64,000 bases of DNA, taken from contig NZ_CP018617.1 in the NCBI RefSeq assembly GCF_002849855.1, forward strand, positions 1,116,001-1,180,000, in the 5' to 3' direction. Positions 20,381 to 32,772 of the stretch are shown here, piece by piece; the first letter of the stretch is position 1, and the number at the start of each line of letters is the position of its first letter. A program made the translations under genes and the position numbers. The notes beneath the pieces were generated by a model, which searched no databases, was not told the DNA's origin, and saw only the letters and a list, made by a program, of their open reading frames with translations. The DNA comes from Vibrio azureus. Its GTDB lineage: Bacteria > Pseudomonadota > Gammaproteobacteria > Enterobacterales > Vibrionaceae.

Positions 20381-20550
20381 TAAAAGTTAAAGTGCCCCTT
20401 CAATATGATTAACACAACGCTATATGATCAGTTTTCTATTAGGAAAATATCGAAATGCTGCAACAAACGAGGCTTTCTCAGGGGAAAAGCTAATTATTCA
20501 ATTACTTAGCATCAAGCAAATAGCGTAATATTTAACTTAGGGGTACCTTT

Positions 20551-20610
20551 CATAACCAAGTGACTTCAGGCTCAGAACGAGGTCACTGAGTCGAATTCAA
20601 GGAAGACAAC
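20551..20610. repeat. Dispersed-repeat fragment inside the vemP-secD leader
   Basis: CATAACCAAGTGACTTCAGG followed by a gapped AGAACGAGGTCACTGAGTCG and GAATTCAAGGAAGACAAC. This is the left end of the repeat, lying between vemP and secD. Confidence 0.7.
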
Positions 20611-20721
20611 TCAATCAACTTGGAGAACAGCTTATCAAGACAGACAATCATGAATATGCGAAACGCATGACGTCGAAATACCAACCTTGAGAATCTCAAG
20701 CTGTGAGTGTCAATGAAAGGT

Positions 20722-21255
20722 TTATCGAAGGAAATGGCCGTTAAGGGCGACGTATAGAGCATTCGTTTCTTTCCAGCCAGAGAGGCGATGATCACTAATG
20801 TAACCATAGAAAGAAGTTTGAATGGACCGCCAAAGAACAGCAATACTTGGGTAGAGAAAACTAAAATGTCCGTCATCATCAGAAGACAACTTACTCTGCT
20901 CATAACCTAGCTTGTGTGCTCCACCTTGACGTTGGTTCAGTTGCCAACGAGAAAAAGGAAGGAGCGCAGGTGCATTATGGTAAACGTTTTGTTGTGAAAT
21001 CGGATCAGAGGCCGTGTCTTCTGAAAAAATCACACCTAAAGCGACAGACAATGGACTTGTTTTGACTGTCAATCCTGAACAAAGTAGGTTTAAATATGAA
21101 CAGCTTTGTTGCTGATTGTATTGGATCTGATAAGCGTTATTTGATGGGTTAAAATGGTTTGAGTCAATTTTCGCTTGCACGGAACCCACAGCCAATGATA
21201 GGAGCATCATTGAAAGGAGCAAGAGTAAAGCCGTTCTAAACTTAATCCAGACCAT
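20722..21255 (-). CDS. vemP: VemP-like secretion-monitoring arrest peptide
   Basis: 177 residues from the ATG at 21255; a TTG five codons earlier is less likely. A Sec signal peptide (hydrophobic core ALLLLLSMMLLSLAVGS, probable cut after VQA) leads a secreted polypeptide without enzyme motifs. Near the C-terminus, DHRLSGWKETNALYVALN matches the conserved arrest region of Vibrio VemP as I remember it. VemP stalls its own translation until it is exported, and so reports SecDF activity. It lies directly upstream of secD2 on the same strand, 372 bases away. The exact stall residue needs alignment: this protein ends five residues after YVALN. Confidence 0.85.
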   Translation of the reverse strand: MVWIKFRTALLLLLSMMLLSLAVGSVQAKIDSNHFNPSNNAYQIQYNQQQSCSYLNLLCSGLTVKTSPLSVALGVIFSEDTASDPISQQNVYHNAPALLPFSRWQLNQRQGGAHKLGYEQSKLSSDDDGHFSFLYPSIAVLWRSIQTSFYGYISDHRLSGWKETNALYVALNGHFLR

Positions 21256-21331
21256 GTGAGTGCAACTCAAAAATAACGAACAGTAACCTAGCCGATAGTA
21301 TGCCTATTATCTGTTTTCCACAACAAAAATA

Positions 21332-21994
21332 TCAGCGTTGAAAGATTTCTTGAGTATCAGTGTTCAGGTAAATTTTATGACTCTGAGACAATCCCCCACA
21401 GTAAATAAAATAGACATTGCTTTTCTTGTAAGTGAACGATCGAACCCACCCACCTAATTCTTCAAAGTCTTCGGGCTCACATGTACCATCATCAAGAAGC
21501 TGCTGAGTTTTCGAACGAAATAAATCTTGATGCTCGACAAAGTCATCGGATTTTTTTAAGTATCCATCAATAATGCTGAGCTTTTCTTGCTCTTTTAACT
21601 CAAGCGGGGCATCCGATAGGCCTTCAGCCTCAACCCACTCAGCAGACGGTTCTTCTCCCTCTCGAAGAACGATGTAATCAGATAATCGAAGCCATCCATT
21701 TTCGGATTCCAAAGCGGTCACTTTCTCTCCTTTATAAAGAGTACTGACAACCAGTGACTTTGAATCTGCTTGGTTGTAAACATTAACTTTACGCTTTACG
21801 ACATAGTACTCCATAGGATCCGTTAAAGGCTCTTCTCGTGTTACAACTTGCTTAATCTCTTCGCTCAGAGCCTCTACGTTTTCTTGAATGGTCTCCGTTT
21901 CCTCTGGTGTTTCGTTTTTATTAAACAAGAAAAAATAGTAACCTGCACCGCTCAACAGCACGATGACCACTAATATCAGAAGTACCTTCTTCAT
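21332..21994 (-). CDS. Membrane-anchored SH3-domain protein
   Basis: 220 residues. The N-terminal anchor VLLILVVIVLLSGAGYYFFLF (about 4-24) is followed by an acidic stretch, then a bacterial SH3 domain of about 60 residues (YYVVKRKVNVYNQADSKS ... VTALESENGWLRL). A C-terminal domain of unknown type contains a likely disulfide pair (GTCEPED and YFIYCGG). Bacterial SH3 domains often bind cell-wall peptides. The gene stands alone upstream of vemP. Confidence 0.75.
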   Translation of the reverse strand: MKKVLLILVVIVLLSGAGYYFFLFNKNETPEETETIQENVEALSEEIKQVVTREEPLTDPMEYYVVKRKVNVYNQADSKSLVVSTLYKGEKVTALESENGWLRLSDYIVLREGEEPSAEWVEAEGLSDAPLELKEQEKLSIIDGYLKKSDDFVEHQDLFRSKTQQLLDDGTCEPEDFEELGGWVRSFTYKKSNVYFIYCGGLSQSHKIYLNTDTQEIFQR

Positions 21995-22019
21995 TATGTT
22001 TTCCTTGATTTATTCTTGT

Positions 22020-22118
22020 TATCGCCAAGTAACTTTGTTGTATATTCTCTAGTTTCTTTAGGCCTAAGTAAACTCAAAGCGCTCTGAATCAAGCAACTTG
22101 AAGTTACTTTGATATAAG
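22020..22118. repeat. Degenerate dispersed-repeat remnant
   Basis: Starts GCCAAGTAACTTTGTTG and ends GCGCTCTGAATCAAGCAACTTGAAGTTACTTTGATATA-like, with both ends diverged and the middle unrelated to full copies. Confidence 0.5.
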
Positions 22119-22314
22119 ATGCTACAACACAAATATTATCAAATACAAATCATTCTCTTTACCAAGTCACGACCGCTGTACAATAAATACACAAGGATAA
22201 GCATTTAAGGAGATATAGCTCACAAAAAGCCTTTACTTATGGTCAATTTTTGGTTAATTTAAGCGAATACATTTTGATATAACGTCATTTATGGGCTGGA
22301 GATGATATTCACAT

Positions 22315-22545
22315 ATGGTGATCAATCGATTAAGCAACAGGGACTGTTCTAATACTACCCAAGCCAAGTTTTTGTCAGTAGTTAGACACGTTAAAGAGTT
22401 TGGTTCAATCAGTGATTTGGACCTTTGCAAAATTTTTGGAGAAACAATATGGAGCGACGGAATGGAGTACCATTCATCTGCTTTCTCCTTCAAAGTGGAC
22501 AGACAAACCGGCAACTGTGAAATATCAAAATATAAATATCAGTAG
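22315..22545 (+). CDS. Small 76-residue protein, function unknown
   Basis: An open frame beginning MVINRLSNRDCSN and ending SKYKYQ. A region FLSVVRHVKEFGSISDLDLCKIFG looks like two short helices separated by a turn, loosely resembling a helix-turn-helix, but I do not recognise a family. A strong plus-strand terminator just downstream supports a real transcript in this direction. An overlapping minus-strand frame is open too but has no such support. Confidence 0.5.
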   Translation: MVINRLSNRDCSNTTQAKFLSVVRHVKEFGSISDLDLCKIFGETIWSDGMEYHSSAFSFKVDRQTGNCEISKYKYQ

Positions 22546-22563
22546 CTAATAACCCTCATTTCT

Positions 22564-22597
22564 AACGGAGCTAATTCACAGCTCCGTTTTCTTTTCT
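22564..22597 (+). terminator. Rho-independent terminator
   Basis: AACGGAGCT and AGCTCCGTT form a perfect 9-bp stem with a 7-base loop, followed by TTCTTTTCT on the plus strand. It ends the small gene at 22315-22545. It also lies just beyond the convergent luxQ stop. Confidence 0.8.
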
Positions 22598-22601
22598 ATA
22601 G

Positions 22602-26637
<4,036 letters not shown>

Positions 26638-26720
26638 TTGTACCCAAGTGACTTCAATATATACCCAATTAACCTCAAGATGCTGTGTTCAGCGAGATGA
26701 CTTTAGCTCTCGGGCGCGTG
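26638..26720. repeat. Dispersed-repeat fragments, tandemly nested
   Basis: A short TACCCAAGTGACTTCAA end, then a second end starting TATACCCAATTAACCTCAAG and running to AGCTCTCGGGCGCGTG. Both are left ends of the same element, truncated by the full copy that follows. Confidence 0.75.
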
Positions 26721-26726
26721 TTTTTA

Positions 26727-26994
26727 TATACCCAAGTAACCTCAAGATGCTGCATTCAGCGAGATGACCTTAGCTCTCAGGCGCGGCAACGATTCGAAGA
26801 TATAGTTGTTCTACATTGAGAATCGTTAACAAAGTCTGAGAGTTAAGGTCACTCGCCCTTTGGGAGCGTGTCACTGAGCCGACTTCTTGCGTCAAACAAC
26901 TTGGAAATAGAATACTATTCCGCTTCGTTGTCTTCCTTGAATTCGGCTCAGTGACCTCGCTCTGAATCAAGCATCTTGAGGTTACTTGGGTATA
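26727..26994. repeat. Dispersed inverted-end repeat, full copy (short subtype)
   Basis: 268 bp from TATACCCAAGTAACCTC to GAGGTTACTTGGGTATA, in the opposite orientation to the copy at 1459. The internal variant is the short one with CAACTTGGAAATAGAATACTATTC. The end overlaps the last 15 codons of the GIY-YIG gene. Confidence 0.88.
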
Positions 26995-27301
26995 AATTTG
27001 AGTAAGTGACTCGTCCATTGTCATCAATATGAATTATTGCTTCAGCACAGACCAATTGTTCTTTTTTTTGCTTACTCAACTTTTTGATGAAACATTCAAC
27101 TTTCATTGCAATGCTTTTACTGCCAAAAGCACAAGACCACTCAAGTGTAAGTGGTCCTTTGCCTTTAAGTGCTTTCGCACCTTTACCTTCTTGGTGTACT
27201 CGGAATCGGCGTTTTACATCATTCGTCACACCGCAATACAAAGCATTATTTTTATTTCGGATTAAATAGGCATACCAGTTGACTTCTGTAGTATCCTTCA
27301 T
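26948..27301 (-). CDS. GIY-YIG nuclease superfamily protein (YhbQ-like)
   Basis: 117 residues. The GIY-YIG core is visible: [37 protein letters not shown] and [17 protein letters not shown]. YhbQ-type proteins of about 95-100 residues are single-domain relatives of UvrC/homing nucleases. The final residues ([16 protein letters not shown]) and the stop codon are encoded by the end of the dispersed repeat, so this C-terminus is probably not ancestral. Its start overlaps the yceH stop by four bases. Confidence 0.82.
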   Translation of the reverse strand: MKDTTEVNWYAYLIRNKNNALYCGVTNDVKRRFRVHQEGKGAKALKGKGPLTLEWSCAFGSKSIAMKVECFIKKLSKQKKEQLVCAEAIIHIDDNGRVTYSNLYPSNLKMLDSERGH

Positions 27302-27954
27302 GAAAGTAAAAGAGTTACCCGTTCTTTCAAGGCTTCCACCTCTTTGCGCAAAGCAAAAACTTCCTCTTCTAGTTGATTTATGCGTTCCCCTTCCGCTGTT
27401 CCTTGAACCTGAGGAGCGAGATTAGACAGCTTATCAACTTCGACAGGCCCACAAAGCAAGTGCATGTAACGTGACTCTCTTTTACCGGCTTCACGAGGCA
27501 ACTTAACCACATAAGCACCGCTCTCCTCACGCGCTAGTCGCTCTAAAATACTCTCAACCTCGCTCACGTCACTAAACGCGGCTAGACGAGTTGTACGAGT
27601 GCGAATTTCACCGGGTGTTTGAGCGCCTCGCAGTAACATACAACAGACAATGGCCTTTTCTTGTTCAGACAGCTGAACATCACCAAACTCGGTATTACAA
27701 AAACGATGTTGATATTTGCTGACACGACTATTAAATCCACTTTCATCACTGACTAAACGTCGCTCGATGAGTATATTAACAGCATCTAACACTTCAGCTT
27801 CAGACAAGCCCATCACAGGTTCACGATTACTTTTCTGGTTACAGGCATTCGTTAACGCATTGAGGCTTAATGGATACTGATCGGGTGTGGTGACTTCTTT
27901 TTCAATCAAACAGCCGATGACTCTAGCTTCAGTTGCTGTCAGTTCAATTTTCAT
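27298..27954 (-). CDS. yceH: YceH family protein (DUF480)
   Basis: 218 residues, full-length relative of E. coli YceH. The opening [28 protein letters not shown] is typical, followed by two winged-helix-like halves ([40 protein letters not shown]) and a C-terminal coiled coil ([26 protein letters not shown]). Function is not established in any organism I know. Co-transcribed with the GIY-YIG gene. Confidence 0.92.
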   Translation of the reverse strand: MKIELTATEARVIGCLIEKEVTTPDQYPLSLNALTNACNQKSNREPVMGLSEAEVLDAVNILIERRLVSDESGFNSRVSKYQHRFCNTEFGDVQLSEQEKAIVCCMLLRGAQTPGEIRTRTTRLAAFSDVSEVESILERLAREESGAYVVKLPREAGKRESRYMHLLCGPVEVDKLSNLAPQVQGTAEGERINQLEEEVFALRKEVEALKERVTLLLS

Positions 27955-28024
27955 CCTACATTTCCTTGATTATATTAAGGTCAATAAATCCTAGTGATTA
28001 AGGCGTTTTTGTAATCGCTGAAGC

Positions 28025-28240
28025 TTAATGTTCAGATAAAATCGATACCCTTGTCATTTGACCGCTTTCATCGATTATCACCACTTTCGAGCGGTTAAGT
28101 TCAACTTCGATGAGCTCAAGTTGCTCCCTTTCCTTGATGTAGGCAGCCTTTAGTCTTTTTACCATAGAAACCTCTTCTACATTATCAGCCAGAGGTTCCA
28201 TCTGTTCATTTACGGTTCCAGAGTCCATTTCATACTTCAT
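28025..28240 (-). CDS. Small orphan protein, 5' end uncertain
   Basis: From the ATG at 28240 this gives 71 residues (MKYEMDSGTVNEQ...SILSEH), helical and acidic/basic mixed, with a middle KRLKAAYIKEREQLELIEVELNRSK that suggests a coiled coil. The frame remains open upstream to 28327, but that part is encoded by a repeat fragment, so it is unlikely to be native. No strong ribosome site precedes 28240. The gene may have lost its original start to the repeat. Confidence 0.5.
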   Translation of the reverse strand: MKYEMDSGTVNEQMEPLADNVEEVSMVKRLKAAYIKEREQLELIEVELNRSKVVIIDESGQMTRVSILSEH

Positions 28241-28279
28241 TCGTTGTCTGGCATAGTCTTGATAATATAGTGAAGATCT

Positions 28280-28366
28280 GACAATGACAACGCTTCGTTG
28301 TCTCCCTTGAAGGTAACTCCGCAACATCGCTCTGAATCAAGCATCTATGGCTCACTTGGACATAAT
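28280..28366. repeat. Degenerate dispersed-repeat fragment
   Basis: GACAACGCTTCGTTGTCTCC, a diverged linker, then CGCTCTGAATCAAGCATC and the worn end TCACTTGGACATA. Confidence 0.6.
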
Positions 28367-28472
28367 CGCCGAATAAATGCCCAGATCTTTGTCTGCTTTG
28401 ATCTAAAGACTGTTATGGCACGAAATGTTGTGCTTTAATCAGTTCAGAAATTGTCAAATTAGGAAAGAAACC

Positions 28473-28787
28473 ATGAGTAGCGTATTTGAAATCGTGAACC
28501 AAGCTCGACGTAAAAACAAGCTGAAACGTGAACTGCTTGATAATGAGAAAAAAGTCCGCGATAACCGTAAACGTGTAGATCTACTTGAGAATCTGCTCGA
28601 CTACATTAAACCAGAAATGACACATGATGAAATCCTAGTCATCATTAAGAACATGAAGGCAGATTACGAAGATCGCGTCGATGACCATATCATTAAGAGT
28701 GCTGAACTGTCTAAAGCCCGTCGTGATATCAGCCGTCGTATTAGAGAACTGACAGAAGAAGATAAACAAGTCAGCGGCAAAAAGTAA
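28473..28787 (+). CDS. Small coiled-coil protein, function unknown
   Basis: 104 residues from the ATG at 28473, chosen because AGGAAAG lies just before it; an upstream in-frame start has no ribosome site. The protein is almost wholly helical and highly charged, with heptad-like stretches [24 protein letters not shown] and [20 protein letters not shown] do not recognise a named family, although it looks like a conserved single-copy Vibrio gene. Confidence 0.75.
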   Translation: MSSVFEIVNQARRKNKLKRELLDNEKKVRDNRKRVDLLENLLDYIKPEMTHDEILVIIKNMKADYEDRVDDHIIKSAELSKARRDISRRIRELTEEDKQVSGKK

Positions 28788-28813
28788 TGAAGCCATTACA
28801 GGCTTAAAATTTC

Positions 28814-28843
28814 TCCCCGACTAAATAATTATTTATTCGGGGA
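28814..28843. terminator. Hairpin after the coiled-coil gene
   Basis: TCCCCGA and TCGGGGA enclose the palindrome TAAATAATTATTTA, giving a 14-16 bp stem. No T-run follows on the plus strand, so it may protect the transcript end more than terminate. Confidence 0.45.
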
Positions 28844-28944
28844 TTCCCTCCCCAAAAAATATCGACTGAAACGAGAGGATATTTTGTCACAGCGCAAGTC
28901 TGTGTGTACAATGAAGGCTTATTTTTAGATCTAGCAATATTATT

Positions 28945-30276
28945 ATGTCTTCAGTCCAACCTTCTTCCACTTCGACTCTCACCAAACAATTATTTACCAT
29001 GACATGGCCAATGTTATTTGGTGTCCTTTCTTTAATGAGCTTTCAACTGGTCGATAGCGCTTTTATTGGACAACTTGGTGTGCTCCCATTGGCCGTCCAG
29101 GGGTTCACTCTGCCGCTACAAATGGTCGTCATTGGGATGCAAGTTGGCCTAGGCATCGCCACAACAGCAGTCATTGCAAGAGCACTTGGCGCTAACCAAC
29201 GTCGCTACGCAAATCAACTGGCAAGTCTTGTTCTTGTTATCGGCTCAACAGGTGTGGCCATATTTGGCTTAGTCCTCTGGTTATTACGAAACGTTATCCT
29301 ATCCTTACTGGGAGCACCTGAGACCATCATGCCGATTATCGATAGCTATTGGCCTTGGTGGATACTCAGTGCTTGGGTTGGCGCTGTATTATATTTTTAT
29401 TACAGTATTTGTCGTGCCAACGGAAATACTATGCTGCCCGGCACCATGATGATGGTAACCAGTGCAATTAATATGCTGCTTGATCCTTTATTTATCTTTA
29501 CTTTTGATTTAGGTATTAATGGGGCGGCTATCGCTACTGCAGTTGCTTTTGGGACTGGTATATTGATTGTTGCACCTCGCGTACAAAAGAATCACTGGTG
29601 CCACTTTCAATGGCAAGATCTCAATATTATGAGCAGTATTCGGGCACTTGGTAATATCATGGGGCCAGCGATGGTGAGCCAGTTGTTACCTCCTTTGTCA
29701 TCCATGCTTGCCACCAAATTAATTTCAGGGTTTGGCACTGCAGCCGTCGCATCTTGGGCGCTTGGCTCACGTTATGAGTTTTTTGCTATTGTTTCTGTTT
29801 TAGCGTTAACCATGTCGATGCCACCTATGATCGGCCGTTTGCTAGGTGCAAAAAATTACCGTGATATTCAATCTTTAGTTTCCATTGCGATAAAGTTTGT
29901 TCTAGGTTTTCAATTATTCATTGCCATCATTAGCTATTTTGCAGCGACGCCACTATCACTATTAATGACTGCAGACTTAAAAGTAGAACAAGTGTTAGAA
30001 ATGCATTTAACGATTGTTCCGATCAGCTTGGGCTCTCTCGGTGTGTGTATGCTTATGGTGTCGGTATGCAATGCTCTTTGTCAACCATACAACGCACTGA
30101 TTATTTCTGCATTGCGGCTGTTTGTTTTCTTTTTGCCATGTCTTTGGTTAGGAGCGTTGATAAGCGGAATTCAAGGCTTACTTATTGGTGCGAGTATTGG
30201 TAATATGCTTGCTGGCCTTTCTGCCTATCTCATTTATCGCTCGACCATCAATAAGTTAATTCATACCAATACCTAA
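28945..30276 (+). CDS. MATE family efflux transporter (DinF/NorM type)
   Basis: 443 residues with twelve membrane segments in two related bundles. The family marks are PMLFGVLSLMSFQLVDSAFIGQLG in segment 1, GVGLGIATTAVIARALGAN-like VGLGIATTAVIARALGA, and a repeat of this in the second half (ALTMSMPPMIGRLLGAKNY). MATE proteins export cationic drugs or metabolites against sodium or protons. Single gene; substrate unknown. Confidence 0.9.
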   Translation: MSSVQPSSTSTLTKQLFTMTWPMLFGVLSLMSFQLVDSAFIGQLGVLPLAVQGFTLPLQMVVIGMQVGLGIATTAVIARALGANQRRYANQLASLVLVIGSTGVAIFGLVLWLLRNVILSLLGAPETIMPIIDSYWPWWILSAWVGAVLYFYYSICRANGNTMLPGTMMMVTSAINMLLDPLFIFTFDLGINGAAIATAVAFGTGILIVAPRVQKNHWCHFQWQDLNIMSSIRALGNIMGPAMVSQLLPPLSSMLATKLISGFGTAAVASWALGSRYEFFAIVSVLALTMSMPPMIGRLLGAKNYRDIQSLVSIAIKFVLGFQLFIAIISYFAATPLSLLMTADLKVEQVLEMHLTIVPISLGSLGVCMLMVSVCNALCQPYNALIISALRLFVFFLPCLWLGALISGIQGLLIGASIGNMLAGLSAYLIYRSTINKLIHTNT

Positions 30277-30779
30277 GTCTGAGGGCTCAGGACACGCGTC
30301 TTTTATTGGGCATAAATATGTGACTGAACACAAATTTTCAACAACCTCCTTACTTCTTAAGTGCTCTATTCAGCTTATAGGAAAAAACAAATAGAGCGCT
30401 TCTTTCCTCTAAAGGATATCTTTGTTTCACTTCTGAGAAAAAAAAATCATTGATCACACTTTATTAAATAAAACCTGCCTATTTGACAACATTAATTCTA
30501 AAAGCAAACATTTCTTTCGAAAAATAAGTCATTTAAAAATGCTGCTGACTTGTATTAAACAATTATCGTTAAGGGATATAACCTAATTATTCTGCTTATC
30601 TTTGCAGAATTACACATCCTTTATTTTTCCTAGCAGAATAAGGGGACTCGACCTACAATCCGCCCGAAAAATATAAGTCAATTCAAAAATGACACATAAC
30701 TGCTGTTTTAGCCCTACTTGTCAAGGTAGCGTCGCAAAGCAAGATCAGCCTACAATAAAAACGTGAAAGGTCAAAAACA
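30277..30779. other. Intergenic region upstream of gap
   Basis: 500 bases without a supported gene. TTCTGC and GCAGAA flank seven bases at about 30591-30609, and AGCAGAATAAGG follows at about 30634. These may be operator-like but are short. A GAAAGG ribosome site leads the gap gene at the right end. Confidence 0.4.
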
Positions 30780-32213
30780 ATGAGTCCAGAGAAATATCAT
30801 CAAGACTGGCAAATTAACCAAACGATTGCGGAGTCGATTTCCCCTCTGATTGGTCAGTTATATCGTGAAAAAGGTATCGAAATCATATTATTTGGAAAAA
30901 CCCTGATTAACGCTACGACTATCGACATACTCAAAACTCACCGAATTGCCAAACGCTACACTGGTCACCCACTGCCCCTAGAGCAAACCATGCCAATCAT
31001 CAAAGCATTGTGTGAGATGAATGTCGCTTCTTGCAGAGTTGATATCGGGCAAATGGCTGAAATGTATTGGAAAGACCATGAAGATGCCTCGGGGTTAGAT
31101 GATTTCCTTCAAACGGCTTTGCTTGGTGCTCGCGATGAAGCCTCCCCTTTCCTTGCTAGAGACGTAGTTCTCTATGGTTTTGGGCGAATTGGACGACTTC
31201 TCACTCGCTTACTCGTTGAAAAAAGTGGGCCTGGTTATCCTTTACGACTTCGAGCGATTGTCGTTCGCGGTGGGAAAAAAGGGGATCTAGAAAAAAGAGC
31301 CAGTCTACTGCGCAGAGATTCCGTCCATGGCCAATTCAACGGCAGTATTATTGTCGACGAAAGCCGCAAAGCATTGATTGTTAACGGCAATTATATTCAG
31401 ATCATTTACGCTAATAGTCCAAGTGATGTTGATTACTCGGTCCATGGTATCAATAATGCTTTGGTTGTAGACAACACCGGTGTTTGGCGAGATGCTGAAG
31501 GCTTAAGTCATCACTTAAATTGTAAAGGCGCAGAGAAAGTACTGTTGACCGCACCTGGCAAAGGTGAAATTAAAAATATTGTGTTTGGCGTCAATGAGTC
31601 CGTTATTGCCGAGGAAGACACCATTATTTCAGCTGCCAGCTGTACGACCAATGCCATTACTCCTGTATTAAAAGCATTGCATGATAAATACCAAGTTCTA
31701 TCGGGCCATATTGAAACGGTACATTCGTACACCAACGACCAAAACCTCATTGATAATTTTCACTCAGGCGATCGTCGAGGCCGAAGTGCATCACTTAATA
31801 TGGTATTGACCTCAACGGGTGCAGCAAAAGCCGTTGCCAAAGCGCTACCAGAACTTGCAGGTAAACTGACAGGTAATGCAATTAGAGTTCCGACACCTAA
31901 TGTCTCCATGGCTGTAGCGAACTTAAACCTTGGTAGTGAGGTAGAACGAGAGACGCTAAATGAATACCTCAAAGAAATGGCTCTCAACTCCAACTTATCC
32001 GCCCAAATTGATTATACGGATTCAACCGAAATTGTCTCCAGTGACTTAGTGGGTTCTCGTCATGCAGGCGTGGTTGATGGTCAAGCAACGATTGCACAAG
32101 ACAAACGTTGTGTGCTCTACATATGGTATGACAATGAGTTTGGTTACAGTTGCCAAGTGGTACACTGTATGGAACAAATGATGGGCGTTCGTTATCCAAC
32201 TTTCCCGAAATAG
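30780..32213 (+). CDS. gap: Glyceraldehyde-3-phosphate dehydrogenase, long form
   Basis: 477 residues, about 145 longer than housekeeping GapA. The extra length is an N-terminal helical extension. The dehydrogenase then starts with the NAD-binding VLYGFGRIGRLLTRLL and has the catalytic Cys in AASCTTNAITPV, GRSASLNMVLTSTGAAKAV and the end WYDNEFGYSCQVV. It interconverts glyceraldehyde-3-phosphate and 1,3-bisphosphoglycerate. Vibrios carry such a long form on chromosome II; whether it serves gluconeogenesis is unknown to me. Monocistronic with its own terminator. Confidence 0.93.
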   Translation: MSPEKYHQDWQINQTIAESISPLIGQLYREKGIEIILFGKTLINATTIDILKTHRIAKRYTGHPLPLEQTMPIIKALCEMNVASCRVDIGQMAEMYWKDHEDASGLDDFLQTALLGARDEASPFLARDVVLYGFGRIGRLLTRLLVEKSGPGYPLRLRAIVVRGGKKGDLEKRASLLRRDSVHGQFNGSIIVDESRKALIVNGNYIQIIYANSPSDVDYSVHGINNALVVDNTGVWRDAEGLSHHLNCKGAEKVLLTAPGKGEIKNIVFGVNESVIAEEDTIISAASCTTNAITPVLKALHDKYQVLSGHIETVHSYTNDQNLIDNFHSGDRRGRSASLNMVLTSTGAAKAVAKALPELAGKLTGNAIRVPTPNVSMAVANLNLGSEVERETLNEYLKEMALNSNLSAQIDYTDSTEIVSSDLVGSRHAGVVDGQATIAQDKRCVLYIWYDNEFGYSCQVVHCMEQMMGVRYPTFPK

Positions 32214-32319
32214 GTCAACCTTGCTCCACAACGTTAACCATCTGGGATGATGAAAATTTCTCAACGTTTGTATTGAATGATAAGCGCTTGCGCGGTACTA
32301 ATAAACCAAACTGAATTTT

Positions 32320-32347
32320 GCCCGATACCTATCTCGGGCTTTTTTTA
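32320..32347 (+). terminator. Rho-independent terminator after gap
   Basis: GCCCGA and TCGGGC flank an 8-base loop and are followed by a run of seven T. Confidence 0.88.
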
Positions 32348-32497
32348 TGCACAGTTAAACCAGTGACCTCAATATGCTGGGTATATTCATGCTCTGTTCA
32401 TATTCAGTGAGGTAAAGTGAATCTATAAACTCAACGCACTCATCTAAAACAACCATTTGGTGAGCGTTGAAGACAATAGTCAAAAGAGGGCGTTATT

Positions 32498-32707
32498 ATG
32501 AATAGAATCATCGTTACTGTACTCGCTGTTATCACAGGCTTTTTAACGTTAGCATTTAGCCTACTTATCGCTATTCCACTGGCAATCGCCGCTCTTATCA
32601 CTGGCAAACGCATTGAAAAAAAAGTCAAAAACATGCAAGAGCGTTATGAATTTGATACGAGTAAAGGGGATGCCATTGAAGGCGAATACGAAGAAGTTCA
32701 TCGCTAA
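32498..32707 (+). CDS. Small membrane protein, function unknown
   Basis: 69 residues. Two closely spaced hydrophobic stretches (residues 2-36, IIVTVLAVITGFL and LLIAIPLAIAALITG) form one long or two short membrane helices. A charged cytoplasmic tail follows (KRIEKKVKNMQERYE ... EGEYEEVHR). A GAGGG ribosome site precedes the ATG at working distance. Not recognised. Confidence 0.75.
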   Translation: MNRIIVTVLAVITGFLTLAFSLLIAIPLAIAALITGKRIEKKVKNMQERYEFDTSKGDAIEGEYEEVHR

Positions 32708-32772
32708 TATTTTTCGCCGCACCTTAACTCAATGAGTGAGGTGTGGCATCTATTATTAAGAATTAGGGAGCA

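Noticed and set aside
20350-20415. Longer SecD start at 20415
   Set aside because: It would translate through the ribosome-site hairpin, and the added residues do not resemble SecD.
22254-22514. Minus-strand 86-codon frame opposite the 22315 gene
   Set aside because: The terminator supports the plus-strand reading; no ribosome site or family for the minus frame.
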